DNA of 64,000 nucleotides from NCBI RefSeq assembly GCF_900113185.1, contig NZ_FOZD01000001.1:2418001-2482000 (forward strand), given 5' to 3'. The notes under the pieces were generated by a model. It had not been told where the DNA came from. It saw nothing but the letters and a program-made list of their open reading frames with translations, and did not search any database. The stretch's first letter is position 1. The number at the start of each line of letters is the position of its first letter. Positions 26,714-35,250 of the stretch are shown one piece after another. The DNA is from Agromyces sp. CF514 (lineage in GTDB: Bacteria; Actinomycetota; Actinomycetes; Actinomycetales; Microbacteriaceae). A program made the position numbers and the translations under genes.

Positions 26714-28198
26714 TCAGTCGGGCGAGACCGCGTTCGCCGCGATGACGTCCGAGAAGAACCCGGCGCTGGCCTTCGGCAGGCGCTCCTGCGTGACGAAGTC
26801 GACCGCGACGATGCCCCAGCGCTGCGCGTAGCCCTCGGCCCACTCGAAGTTGTCGAGCAGCGACCAGACGAAATGCCCGATGAGGGGCACGCCGTCTCCG
26901 ATCGCGCGGGCCGCCTGCTGGAAGTGCGTGCGCAGGTAGTCGATGCGGTACGGATCGTCGACGGTGACGGCCGGCAGCGGGTCGGGCATGCCGTTCTCGG
27001 TGATGAGGATCGGGATCTGCGGGTAGTCGTCGCGCAGGCGCGTGAGCAGGTCGTAGAGCCCGTCGGCGCGGATCTGCTGCCAGCTCGCGGCCGAGGTCGG
27101 CTCGATCGTCACGGTGTTGCCGTTCGCGTCCACGCCGGTGACTCCGTAGTACTGGATCGCGAGCAGGTCGCACGGCTCCGAGATCACGTCGAGGTCGCCC
27201 GTCAGTTGCAGCGCCTCGAAGGCCGTCGCATCGGCCGGCAGCGAGCCCGGGTACGGGCCGATCGCGTCGGTCGGGTACGCGCCGAGCAGCACCGGATCGA
27301 GGAACAGGCGGTTCTCGCTCGCGTCGACGCGCTCGGCGCCGCCGGTGGCATCCGGATCCGTCGGGTACGCGGGCAGCAGGTTCAACGCGATGCCGATGCG
27401 ACCCTTCGCGCCCGAGGCTCGGAAGGCCTGCACCGCGAGCCCGTGCGCGAGGAGCTGGTGGTGCACGGCTGCGGCCGCGGCATCCGGATCGGTCAGCCCG
27501 GGGGCGTGCACGCCGTACCAGTGCCCCACGAAGGCGTGCGTCTTGGGCTCGTTGATCGTGAACCAGTCGGCCTCGACGTCGCCGAGGGCGTCGAACAGCA
27601 CGCGCGCGTACTCGGCGAACCGCGCCGTCGTGTCGCGGTTCGTCCAGCCGCCGGCATCCTGCAGCGCCTGCGGCAGGTCCCAGTGGAAGAGCGTGATCGC
27701 CGGACGGATGCCGCGGGCGACGAGCGCGTCGACCACCGCCCGGTAGTGGTCGACGCCCGCCTGGTTCACCGTTCCGGACCCGGTCGGCAGGATCCGCGAC
27801 CACGAGACCGAGAAGCGGTAGGCGCCGACCCCGAGGTCGGCCATGAGGTCGGCGTCGGCCTCGTAGCGGTGGTACTGGTCGGCCGCCGGCTCGCCCGTGG
27901 CCCCGCCCTTGATGTTGGCCGTCGTCGCGGTGAAGGTGTCCCAGACCGACGGCCCGCGCCCGTCGAGCGTCGTCGCACCCTCGACCTGGTACGCGCTCGT
28001 GGCCGTGCCCCAGACGTAGTCGGACGGGAACGTCATGGGCTCGGCGGGCGGCGTCCACGGCGTCGGGGTCGGCGTCGCACCCGTCGGCGAGGGCGACGCG
28101 GTGCAGGCGGCGAGGGCCGCGGCGACCGCCGATCCGCTCAGCGCGAGGAATCCGCGGCGTGCGATGGTCGTGGCCGGGCGTGCGGGGGAGTCGGTCAT
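26714..28198 (-). CDS. Glycoside hydrolase family 1 beta-glucosidase, Tat-type lipoprotein
   Basis: 494 residues. The catalytic acid/base Glu is in TINEPKT (about residue 217) and the nucleophile Glu in ILITENGM (about 401), so the enzyme looks active on beta-glucosides or related beta-glycosides. Unlike most GH1 enzymes it has a twin-arginine-like signal ARRGFLALSG (R14-R15) and a lipobox LAAC with Cys32, so it should be exported folded and anchored outside. A Pro/Thr-rich linker follows. A perfect 16-bp palindrome (28259-28274) precedes it, typical of LacI/CebR-type sugar control. Confidence 0.92.
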   Translation of the reverse strand: MTDSPARPATTIARRGFLALSGSAVAAALAACTASPSPTGATPTPTPWTPPAEPMTFPSDYVWGTATSAYQVEGATTLDGRGPSVWDTFTATTANIKGGATGEPAADQYHRYEADADLMADLGVGAYRFSVSWSRILPTGSGTVNQAGVDHYRAVVDALVARGIRPAITLFHWDLPQALQDAGGWTNRDTTARFAEYARVLFDALGDVEADWFTINEPKTHAFVGHWYGVHAPGLTDPDAAAAAVHHQLLAHGLAVQAFRASGAKGRIGIALNLLPAYPTDPDATGGAERVDASENRLFLDPVLLGAYPTDAIGPYPGSLPADATAFEALQLTGDLDVISEPCDLLAIQYYGVTGVDANGNTVTIEPTSAASWQQIRADGLYDLLTRLRDDYPQIPILITENGMPDPLPAVTVDDPYRIDYLRTHFQQAARAIGDGVPLIGHFVWSLLDNFEWAEGYAQRWGIVAVDFVTQERLPKASAGFFSDVIAANAVSPD

Positions 28199-28258
28199 CG
28201 GGGCTCCGGAGTTCGTCGTCGAAGTCGAGCAGCGTGGGTCGGTGCGGCGGGCGGATGC

Positions 28259-28274
28259 GTGAGAGCGCTCTCAC
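28259..28274. promoter_or_regulatory. CebR/LacI-type operator palindrome
   Basis: GTGAGAGCGCTCTCAC is a perfect 16-bp palindrome. Its core TGAGAGCGCTCTCA differs from the known CebR operator TGGGAGCGCTCCCA by one symmetric base. It is 61 bases upstream of the GH1 gene and just downstream of a TAGGCT (-10-like, 28292-28287 on the minus strand), where a repressor would block transcription. No LacI gene is in the window. Confidence 0.7.
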
Positions 28275-28309
28275 CACCAACCCGGAGCCTATCGCGGCGT
28301 CGCGACGCG

Positions 28310-28315
28310 TACAAT
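28310..28315 (+). promoter_or_regulatory. -10 element of the ileS T-box transcript
   Basis: TACAAT, with the T-box RNA beginning about 7 bases further on. No convincing -35. It is back to back with the GH1 promoter and operator. Confidence 0.5.
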
Positions 28316-28320
28316 CGTGT

Positions 28321-28520
28321 GACAGACATCGATCCGGCCATCACCGGGGAGTCTTCGGAAGAACGCGAACGGATGCCACGGCCGCCGCTCGTCAGTAGAG
28401 CCGAACGGGTCGGCCCGTCACAGCCGTCAGAGAGGTCGTGCGGCGCAGGTCGCGCGACAAGCGAGGTGGTACCGCGGCGGTGGCTCGACGAGCAGCCGGC
28501 GTCCTCGTGAAGCATCCGTC
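28321..28520 (+). ncRNA. T-box riboswitch (ultrashort Stem I, translational type) of ileS
   Basis: The leader begins GACAGACATCGATCC, with the short hairpin CCGGCCATCACCGG (28335-28348) carrying the Ile codon ATC as specifier. The T-box sequence AGGTGGTACCGCGG is at 28464-28477. This layout matches the compact actinobacterial ileS T-boxes, where uncharged tRNA-Ile opens the ribosome binding site rather than a terminator. The AAGGAG site (28525-28530) of ileS follows closely, and no T-run terminator is seen. Approximate ends. Confidence 0.88.
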
Positions 28521-28535
28521 ATCCAAGGAGCCCGC

Positions 28536-31500
28536 GTGTACCCGCGTACCCCCGACGAGTCCGGCGTCGCCGCGTCGCCCGACTTCCCCGCAGGCGAGCG
28601 CGACGTGCTCGCGTACTGGAACGCCGACGGCACCTTCCAGGCGTCGATCGACCAGCGCGAGGGCTCGCCCGAGTGGGTCTTCTACGACGGCCCGCCGTTC
28701 GCGAACGGCCTGCCCCACTACGGCCACCTCCTCACGGGCTACGCCAAAGACGTGTTCCCGCGCTTCCAGACCATGCGCGGCAAGCAGGTGCACCGCCGTT
28801 TCGGCTGGGACACGCACGGCCTGCCCGCCGAGCTCGAGGCCGAGCGCCAGCTCGGCATCACCGACAAGGCGCAGATCGAGGAGATGGGCATCGCCGCCTT
28901 CAACGAGGCCGCGCGCTCGTCGGTGCTCCGCTACACGAAGGAGTGGCAGGAGTACGTCACCCGCTCGGCGCGCTGGGTCGACTTCGACAACGACTACAAG
29001 ACCCTCGACACGACCTACATGGAGTCCGTGATCTGGGCGTTCAAGCAGCTGCACGAGAAGGGGCTCGCCTACGAGGGCCACCGCGTGCTGCCGTACTGCT
29101 GGCGCGACCAGACGCCGCTGTCGAACCACGAGCTGCGCATGGACGACGACGTCTACAAGATGCGGCAAGACCAGACGGTCACCGTGACGTTCCCGCTCAC
29201 GGGCGCCAAGGCCGAGACGCTGGGGCTCACCGCCGTGCGCGCGCTCGCCTGGACGACCACGCCATGGACCCTCCCGACGAACTTCGCGCTCGCGGTCGGA
29301 CCCGACATCGAGTACGCCGTGGTGCCTGCGGGACCCAACGGCACGCCCGACGCCACGGTGTTGCGCGAGAAGGCGGCGGGCGGGGCATCCGACACCGAGG
29401 TCCTGGGCGGCGAGTACCTCATCGCGACCGACCTGGTCGGCGGCTACGCGAAGGACCTGGGCTACGACTCGGTCGACGACGCGCGTGCCGCGATCTCGCG
29501 CACCGTGCGCGGCGCAGAGCTCGAGGGCGTCACGTACGACCGCCTGTTCGACTACTACGCCGACGTCGAGGCGTACGGCCTCGAGAACGCATGGCAGATC
29601 CTCGTCGCCGACTACGTCACCACCGAAGACGGCACCGGCATCGTGCACCAGGCACCCGCCTACGGCGAAGAGGACCAGAAGGTCGGCGAAGCCGCCGGCA
29701 TCCCGGTGATCCTCTCGCTCGACGAGGGCGGCCGGTTCAAGCACGAGGTGACGGATGTCGCGGGCGAGCTGTGGAGCGACGCGAACAAGCCGCTCACGCA
29801 GCTGCTGAAGGCCGAGGGGCGCCTGCTCCGCCAGGCCAGCTACGAGCACTCGTACCCGCACTGCTGGCGCTGCCGCAACCCGCTGATCTACAAGGCGGTC
29901 TCGAGCTGGTTCATCCGCGTGCCCGAGTTCCGCGACCGCATGGGCGAGCTCAACCAGGAGATCGCGTGGGTCCCCGAGAACGTCAAGGACGGGCAGTTCG
30001 GCAAGTGGGTCGCCGGCGCCCGCGACTGGTCGGTCAGCCGCAACCGCTACTTCGGCTCGCCGATCCCCGTCTGGAAGAGCGACGACCCCGAGCACCCGCG
30101 CGTCGACGTCTACGGATCGCTCGAGGAGATCGAACGCGACTTCGGCCGCCTGCCGCGCAACGCCGCCGGCGAGCCCGACCTGCACCGGCCGTACATCGAC
30201 GACCTCACCCGGCCGAACCCCGACGACCCCACCGGCCGCTCGACGATGCGCCGCATCCCCGACGTGCTCGACGTCTGGTTCGACTCGGGGTCGATGCCGT
30301 TCGCACAGGTGCACTACCCGTTCGAGAACCGCGAGTGGTTCGACACGCATCACCCGGCCGACTTCATCGTCGAGTACATCGGGCAGACCCGCGGCTGGTT
30401 CTACGTCATGCACGTGCTCTCGACCGCGCTGTTCGACCGCCCCGCGTACAAGAACGTCATCAGCCACGGCATCGTGCTCGGCAGCGACGGGCAGAAGATG
30501 TCGAAGTCGCTGCGCAACTACCCCGACGTGTCCGAGGTGTTCGACCGCGACGGCTCCGACGCGATGCGCTGGTTCCTCATGTCGAGCTCGGTGCTGCGCG
30601 GCGGCAACCTCATCGTCACCGAGGAGGGCATCCGCGAGGGCGTGCGCCAGGTCATGCTGCCGCTCTGGAGCACGTGGTACTTCTTCTCGCTCTACGCCAA
30701 CACGGCGCGCGAGGGCGGCTACGAGGCATCTGCCCGCACCGACTCGACCGACGTGCTCGACCGGTACCTCTTCGCCAAGCTGCGCGACCTCGTCGAGGGC
30801 GTGACCACCGACCTCGAGAAGCTCGACTCCACCCTCGCGGCCGCAAAGCTGCGCGACTTCGCCGACGTGCTCACGAACTGGTACGTGCGCCGCTCGCGCG
30901 ACCGGTTCTGGGCGGGCGTCGACGCCGAGGCGACCTCGAGCGAGGCGTTCGACACGCTCTCCACGGTGCTCGAGGCCTTCACGCGTCTCGCCGCGCCGCT
31001 GCTGCCGCTGACGGCCGAGCAGGTCTGGCGCGGGCTCACCGGCGGGCGCAGCGTGCACCTGACCGACTGGCCCGAGGCCTCCGACTACCCGGCCGACGAC
31101 GCGCTCGTGGCCGCGATGGACGCGGTGCGCGAGATCAGCGGTTCGGTGCTCGCCCTGCGCAAGCAGGCGGCCCGGCGCGTGCGGCTTCCGCTCGCATCGC
31201 TCACGGTCGTGACGACGGATGCCGCGGCGCTGGCGCCGTTCGAGGCGATCCTGCGCGACGAGCTCAACGTCAAGGCCGTCGAACTCGTCGAGCTCGACGC
31301 CTCGAGCGCCGAGACGTACGGCGTGACCAAGCGACTCAGCGTCAACGCGCGTGCGGCAGGACCCCGTCTCGGCAAGACCGTGCAGCAGGCGATCCAGGCG
31401 GCCCGCTCGGGCGACTGGAACCTCGAAGGCGACACGGTCGTCGCGGGCGGCATTGCGCTCGAGCCCGGCGAGTACGACCTCGTGCTCGAGGCCGGGGGAG

Positions 31501-31844
31501 CGGGCGCCGGCTCGCGCGCACTCGCGCTGCTCGCCGACGGCGGCTTCGCGATCCTCGACACCGAGACCACGCCCGAGCTCGAGGCCGAGGGCATCGCGCG
31601 CGACCTGGTCCGCGCCGTGCAGGAGGCCCGCAAGGGCGCCGGGCTCGAGGTGGGCGACCGCATCGCGCTGACGCTTGCGCTCGACGCCGCATCGCTCGCA
31701 GCCGCGGCGACCCACCGCGAACTCATCACCCGGGAGACGCTCGCCGTGACGCTCGACCTCGTCGAGCTCGACGAGGCGGCGGCCTCCGGCATCCAGCCGC
31801 TCGCGGGCGGCACCAAGGCGACCATCGGAGTGGAGCAGGCATGA
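28536..31844 (+). CDS. ileS: Isoleucine--tRNA ligase
   Basis: 1102 residues, class I IleRS of the long (eukaryotic/actinobacterial-like) type. The HIGH-equivalent HYGH occurs in [16 protein letters not shown] near residue 60, the WDTHGLPAE block follows, and KMSKS is in [11 protein letters not shown] near 655. CP1 editing and anticodon domains are present by length. GTG start at 28536 with AAGGAG 5 bases before. Controlled by the T-box upstream. The stop overlaps folC as ATGA. Confidence 0.97.
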   Translation: MYPRTPDESGVAASPDFPAGERDVLAYWNADGTFQASIDQREGSPEWVFYDGPPFANGLPHYGHLLTGYAKDVFPRFQTMRGKQVHRRFGWDTHGLPAELEAERQLGITDKAQIEEMGIAAFNEAARSSVLRYTKEWQEYVTRSARWVDFDNDYKTLDTTYMESVIWAFKQLHEKGLAYEGHRVLPYCWRDQTPLSNHELRMDDDVYKMRQDQTVTVTFPLTGAKAETLGLTAVRALAWTTTPWTLPTNFALAVGPDIEYAVVPAGPNGTPDATVLREKAAGGASDTEVLGGEYLIATDLVGGYAKDLGYDSVDDARAAISRTVRGAELEGVTYDRLFDYYADVEAYGLENAWQILVADYVTTEDGTGIVHQAPAYGEEDQKVGEAAGIPVILSLDEGGRFKHEVTDVAGELWSDANKPLTQLLKAEGRLLRQASYEHSYPHCWRCRNPLIYKAVSSWFIRVPEFRDRMGELNQEIAWVPENVKDGQFGKWVAGARDWSVSRNRYFGSPIPVWKSDDPEHPRVDVYGSLEEIERDFGRLPRNAAGEPDLHRPYIDDLTRPNPDDPTGRSTMRRIPDVLDVWFDSGSMPFAQVHYPFENREWFDTHHPADFIVEYIGQTRGWFYVMHVLSTALFDRPAYKNVISHGIVLGSDGQKMSKSLRNYPDVSEVFDRDGSDAMRWFLMSSSVLRGGNLIVTEEGIREGVRQVMLPLWSTWYFFSLYANTAREGGYEASARTDSTDVLDRYLFAKLRDLVEGVTTDLEKLDSTLAAAKLRDFADVLTNWYVRRSRDRFWAGVDAEATSSEAFDTLSTVLEAFTRLAAPLLPLTAEQVWRGLTGGRSVHLTDWPEASDYPADDALVAAMDAVREISGSVLALRKQAARRVRLPLASLTVVTTDAAALAPFEAILRDELNVKAVELVELDASSAETYGVTKRLSVNARAAGPRLGKTVQQAIQAARSGDWNLEGDTVVAGGIALEPGEYDLVLEAGGAGAGSRALALLADGGFAILDTETTPELEAEGIARDLVRAVQEARKGAGLEVGDRIALTLALDAASLAAAATHRELITRETLAVTLDLVELDEAAASGIQPLAGGTKATIGVEQA

Positions 31845-33352
31845 CCGACGCACCCGACCAGACTCCCGATCCCGACGACGAGCCGTTCGACGCGCGCGAG
31901 GCGCTCGACGCGCTCGGCCTGTCCGACGACGGCGAACCCGCGGCAGCCGCAGGCGCCGAGGCGAACGGCATCGACGGGTCCGAGGCCGACGAGGCGTTCG
32001 ACGCAGAGGCCCGCGATGCGGCCGACGCGGTCTACGCGCACCTGCTCGGGCGCGTCGGCGAGGGGTCCCCGCGCCCGCGCCTGGAGCCCACCCGGCGTGC
32101 CGTCGAGCTCCTCGGCGACCCGCACCGCTCGGCCCCGGTGATCCACCTCACGGGCACGAACGGCAAGACCTCGACGAGCCGCATGATCGAGAGCCTGCTG
32201 CGCGCCTCCGGCCTGCGCACCGGCCTGCTCACGAGCCCGCACCTCGAGCGATTCACCGAGCGCATTCGCATCGACGGCGAGTCGATCAGCGACGAGGCGC
32301 TCGCCCGCAACTGGGAGGAGATCGAGCCGTTCATCGCGATCGTCGACGCCGAGCTCGAGGGCGCCGGAGAGTCCCCGCTGACCTTCTTCGAGGCCTTCAC
32401 GGTGCTGGCATTCGCCTGCTTCGCCGACGCGCCCGTCGACGTCATGGTGCTCGAGGTCGGTATGGGCGGCGAGTGGGACTCCACGAACGTCGCCGACGGC
32501 CAGGTCGCCGTGATCACGCCGATCGACCTCGACCACCAGAGCCGACTCGGCAAGGACGTCGTCGAGATCGCCCGCACGAAGTCGGGCATCATCAAGCCGT
32601 CGGCCTCGGTCGTCTCCGCGCAGCAGCGCGACGACGTGCTCCAGGTGCTCGAGTACGCGGCCGACCTCACCGAGTCGACGCTCGCCGTCGAGGGCGACGC
32701 GTTCTCGGTCATCTCGACCACGGTCGCCGTCGGCGGCCAGCTCGTCTCGATCCGGGGGCTCGCGGGGTCGTACCACGACCTCGCCCTGCCGCTGTTCGGC
32801 AGCCATCAGGCACAGAACGCCGCGGTCGCGGTCGCCTCGGTCGAGGCGTTCATCGGCAGCGGCAGCGTGCGCCTCGCCGACGAGGTCGTCGAGGTCGGCC
32901 TCGGCAGCGTGACGTCGCCCGGCCGGCTGCAGATCGTCGGATCCGGCCCGACCGTGATCGTCGACGCCGCGCACAACCCGCACGGCGCGAGGTCGCTCGT
33001 CGCCTCCCTCCGCGAATCGTTCGACTTCGACGAGGTCGCGATCGTGCTCGGCGTGCTCGGCGACAAGGACGCCGACGGCATCGTCGACGTGCTCGCGGGC
33101 CTCGACGCGCAGTTCATCGTGACGACTCCCGACTCGGACCGCGCGACCGACGCCGAGCGCCTCGCGGGCATCGTGGCGGCGAAGGTCGGCTCCGACCGCG
33201 TGACCGTCATCGACCGGCTCGACGACGCCCTCGACGAGGCCCGCGACTGGGCCACCGAGGGCGACAAGCGCGCGGTGGTCGTCACCGGATCCGTGCTGCT
33301 GGTCGGCGAGGCGATCGCGATCGCCTCCGACCGCGGCTGGGGAGCCCGATGA
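31841..33352 (+). CDS. folC: Bifunctional dihydrofolate/folylpolyglutamate synthase
   Basis: 503 residues. It adds glutamates to folates. An acidic, low-complexity N-terminal extension of about 60 residues precedes the Mur-ligase-like fold. The P-loop is [11 protein letters not shown] near residue 103; [13 protein letters not shown] and [13 protein letters not shown] are family signatures. ATGA overlap with ileS and with the DUF4233 gene shows tight coupling. The ileS-folC-DUF4233-ndk order is common in actinobacteria. Confidence 0.94.
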   Translation: MTDAPDQTPDPDDEPFDAREALDALGLSDDGEPAAAAGAEANGIDGSEADEAFDAEARDAADAVYAHLLGRVGEGSPRPRLEPTRRAVELLGDPHRSAPVIHLTGTNGKTSTSRMIESLLRASGLRTGLLTSPHLERFTERIRIDGESISDEALARNWEEIEPFIAIVDAELEGAGESPLTFFEAFTVLAFACFADAPVDVMVLEVGMGGEWDSTNVADGQVAVITPIDLDHQSRLGKDVVEIARTKSGIIKPSASVVSAQQRDDVLQVLEYAADLTESTLAVEGDAFSVISTTVAVGGQLVSIRGLAGSYHDLALPLFGSHQAQNAAVAVASVEAFIGSGSVRLADEVVEVGLGSVTSPGRLQIVGSGPTVIVDAAHNPHGARSLVASLRESFDFDEVAIVLGVLGDKDADGIVDVLAGLDAQFIVTTPDSDRATDAERLAGIVAAKVGSDRVTVIDRLDDALDEARDWATEGDKRAVVVTGSVLLVGEAIAIASDRGWGAR

Positions 33353-33840
33353 GCGGCCTGCCCGGCGACCCGACTCCCGACAACGAGGCGACCCCCAGCG
33401 ACCGGGCGTCCGACGAGAGCACCGCTGCCGAGGCGCAGGCCGCCGCCGCGGCATCCGCCCCTCGCTCGGTGCGCGCGAGCCTCGCCTCGATCGTGCTCGG
33501 CTTCGAGCTGCTCGTGGTCTTCCTCGCCTCGCTCGTCATCTGGGGCCTCACGCCCGACGACGGCGGCGCGTTCGGACTGCCGCGCTGGTCGTCGCTCGTC
33601 GCGGGCGGCATCGTGATCGTGCTCATGATCGCCACCATCGGCCTGCTCAAGCACCGCTGGGCGTACGCGCTCGGCTGGGCCGTGCAGGCGCTCATCCTCC
33701 TCGCCGGGTTCCTGAACGCCGGGATGTTCTTCATCGGAGCACTCTTCGGCGGCATCTGGACCTACTGCATGATCGTCGGCGAACGCATCGACCGAGAGAA
33801 GTCGGCGGCCCTCGCCGACTACCGAAAGGAACACGAATGA
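33349..33840 (+). CDS. DUF4233 membrane protein
   Basis: 163 residues. About 45 N-terminal residues are polar and Ala-rich; then come four hydrophobic segments (SLASIVLGFELLVVFLASLV, SLVAGGIVIVLMIATIGLL, YALGWAVQALILLAGFL, MFFIGALFGGIWTYCMIVG) and a charged tail. This is the DUF4233 family, usually found between folC and ndk in actinobacteria. Function unknown. Both ends overlap their neighbours by ATGA. Confidence 0.9.
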   Translation: MSGLPGDPTPDNEATPSDRASDESTAAEAQAAAAASAPRSVRASLASIVLGFELLVVFLASLVIWGLTPDDGGAFGLPRWSSLVAGGIVIVLMIATIGLLKHRWAYALGWAVQALILLAGFLNAGMFFIGALFGGIWTYCMIVGERIDREKSAALADYRKEHE

Positions 33841-34259
33841 CCACCGCAATCGAAGAGACCCTCGTGCTCGTCAAGCCCGACGGCGTCGCTCGCAACCTCA
33901 CCGGCGAGATCCTCCGCCGCATCGAGGCCAAGGGCTACTCGCTCGTCGACATCCGCCTCGTGCAGGCCGACCGCGAACTCCTCGCCGAGCACTACGCCGA
34001 GCACGAGGGCAAGCCGTTCTACGAGCCGCTCGTCGAGTTCATGGAGTCGGGCCCCGTCGTCGCGATCCGCGTCGCCGGCAACCGCGTGATCGAGGGATTC
34101 CGCTCGCTCGCCGGCACCACCGACCCGACGACGGCAGCCCCCGGCACGATCCGCGGCGACTTCGGCCGCGACTGGGGCCTCAAGGTGCAGCAGAACCTCG
34201 TGCACGGCTCCGACTCGGTCGAGTCCGCCGAGCGCGAGCTCGGCCTCTGGTTCGCCTGA
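33837..34259 (+). CDS. ndk: Nucleoside diphosphate kinase
   Basis: 140 residues, full length. It transfers the gamma phosphate between NTPs and NDPs through the catalytic histidine H123 in NLVHGSDS; the N-terminal TLVLVKPDGV is also diagnostic. Last gene of the ileS-folC-DUF4233-ndk transcript, which ends at the strong hairpin 34282-34332. Confidence 0.97.
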   Translation: MTTAIEETLVLVKPDGVARNLTGEILRRIEAKGYSLVDIRLVQADRELLAEHYAEHEGKPFYEPLVEFMESGPVVAIRVAGNRVIEGFRSLAGTTDPTTAAPGTIRGDFGRDWGLKVQQNLVHGSDSVESAERELGLWFA

Positions 34260-34281
34260 GCCGCGGGCCGCACACCGGCCG

Positions 34282-34332
34282 AACGACGGATGCCGCGTCG
34301 ACGCACCTCGCGTCGACGCGGCATCCGTCGTT
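34282..34332. terminator. 23-bp perfect hairpin terminator between ndk and the VKOR gene
   Basis: Left arm 34282-34304, loop ACCTC, right arm 34310-34332 with no mismatch, ending in TTT. The stem contains ACGGATGCC and GGCATCCGT, the recurring heptamer in both directions. It separates convergent ndk and the VKOR-family gene and can stop both. Confidence 0.85.
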
Positions 34333-34349
34333 TCGGAGGACCTTGAGGA

Positions 34350-34976
34350 TCAGCGCCAGGCGTTCTGGAGGTCGATCAGCACCCGCGGGATCGCGTTCAT
34401 CTGCGCCTGCGCGAGCAGGATCACGACGGCGTAGCAGACGACCGTGATGACCGGGATCCAGCCGTACCAGGCGCCGGCGAGGCGGCGTACCCGTACCGAG
34501 GCGGGCAGGTTGCCCGACCTCAGGTTGTGCAGCGTCACGAGCCAGAAGGTCGGGATCGTGACGGCCCACGTGAGCATGCACCACGGGCACAGCACGTCGA
34601 GCACGTAGATGCTCTGGTAGATCAGCCAGCCCACGAAGACGAGTGCGCCCGCGACGCCGACGTTGAAGGCGATCCAGAACCAACGGGAGAACGTCGCGCC
34701 CGCGAGCAGGGCCATGCCGATCGTGATCACCACGGGCCAGGCCATCATGCCGACGAAGGGATTCGGGAAGCCGAACACCGAGCCCTGCCACGACGCGAGG
34801 TTCGTGCTGCAGCCGACGAGCACGCCGACATTGCAGTTCGGGACGTGCGACGGATCCATCAGCACGAGCACCTTCTCGACCGAGAGCTCCCACGCCGCGA
34901 GGAGTCCGAAAGCGCCGAGCACGACGAGGCTGACGGCGAGGGCGATGGGCTTCGGGCGAGCGCGGGCATCCGACAT
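34350..34976 (-). CDS. Vitamin K epoxide reductase (VKOR) family membrane protein
   Basis: 208 residues, about five TM helices. Four conserved cysteines are present: the loop pair C48 and C56 (PNCNVGVLVGCSTN) and the active CPWC (C130/C133). In actinobacteria VKOR re-oxidises a DsbA-like thioredoxin and so drives disulfide formation outside the membrane using quinones. No DsbA partner is adjacent. A CAGAAT six bases before the ATG suggests a leaderless start. Confidence 0.92.
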   Translation of the reverse strand: MSDARARPKPIALAVSLVVLGAFGLLAAWELSVEKVLVLMDPSHVPNCNVGVLVGCSTNLASWQGSVFGFPNPFVGMMAWPVVITIGMALLAGATFSRWFWIAFNVGVAGALVFVGWLIYQSIYVLDVLCPWCMLTWAVTIPTFWLVTLHNLRSGNLPASVRVRRLAGAWYGWIPVITVVCYAVVILLAQAQMNAIPRVLIDLQNAWR

Positions 34977-34982
34977 GACTCG

Positions 34983-34988
34983 ATTCTG
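34983..34988 (-). promoter_or_regulatory. -10 element of the VKOR gene
   Basis: On the minus strand CAGAAT, then 6 bases, then ATG 34976. Leaderless layout. Confidence 0.4.
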
Positions 34989-35023
34989 ACACGGCGAATC
35001 GGCGGGTTCGGCGCCGGTCGTGC

Positions 35024-35029
35024 GATAAT
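35024..35029 (+). promoter_or_regulatory. -10 element of rne
   Basis: GATAAT. Transcription would start near 35036 and give a leader of about 215 bases before the ATG. Confidence 0.4.
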
Positions 35030-35035
35030 CGAGGA

Positions 35036-35250
35036 AGCCGACCGGGCCGGGCCCGGAAACGGCGACAGACGAAACTTCCCGGATGCCGCGCATCCGACTG
35101 AGCGGTGAAACGCACCGCACGATGTGGCGACAGGGCAACCCTGCCGGTCGCGAGCTGAGAATTGGCGGTTCTGCGTACGACGCGGAACCGCACCTGAGAG
35201 TACGGAAGGGACGGCGCGGCCGCCCCGACCTGTGTAGGAGTGCACCAGAG
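35036..35250 (+). promoter_or_regulatory. Structured 5' leader of rne (candidate autoregulatory RNA)
   Basis: The leader holds at least three hairpins: GGATG-CCGCG-CATCC (35081-35095), a nested stem GCGAC…CAGGG-CAA-CCCTG…GTCGC near 35127-35153, and a 12-bp stem GCGGTTCTGCGT-ACG-ACGCGGAACCGC (35165-35191, one G-U pair). RNase E genes are often autoregulated through their leaders, so these may be cleavage or control sites. That is inference; no named RNA family is recognised. Confidence 0.5.

Noticed and set aside
28392..31853. 1153-codon minus-strand open frame opposite ileS.
   Set aside because: Antisense of a certain ileS; composition typical of shadow frames.
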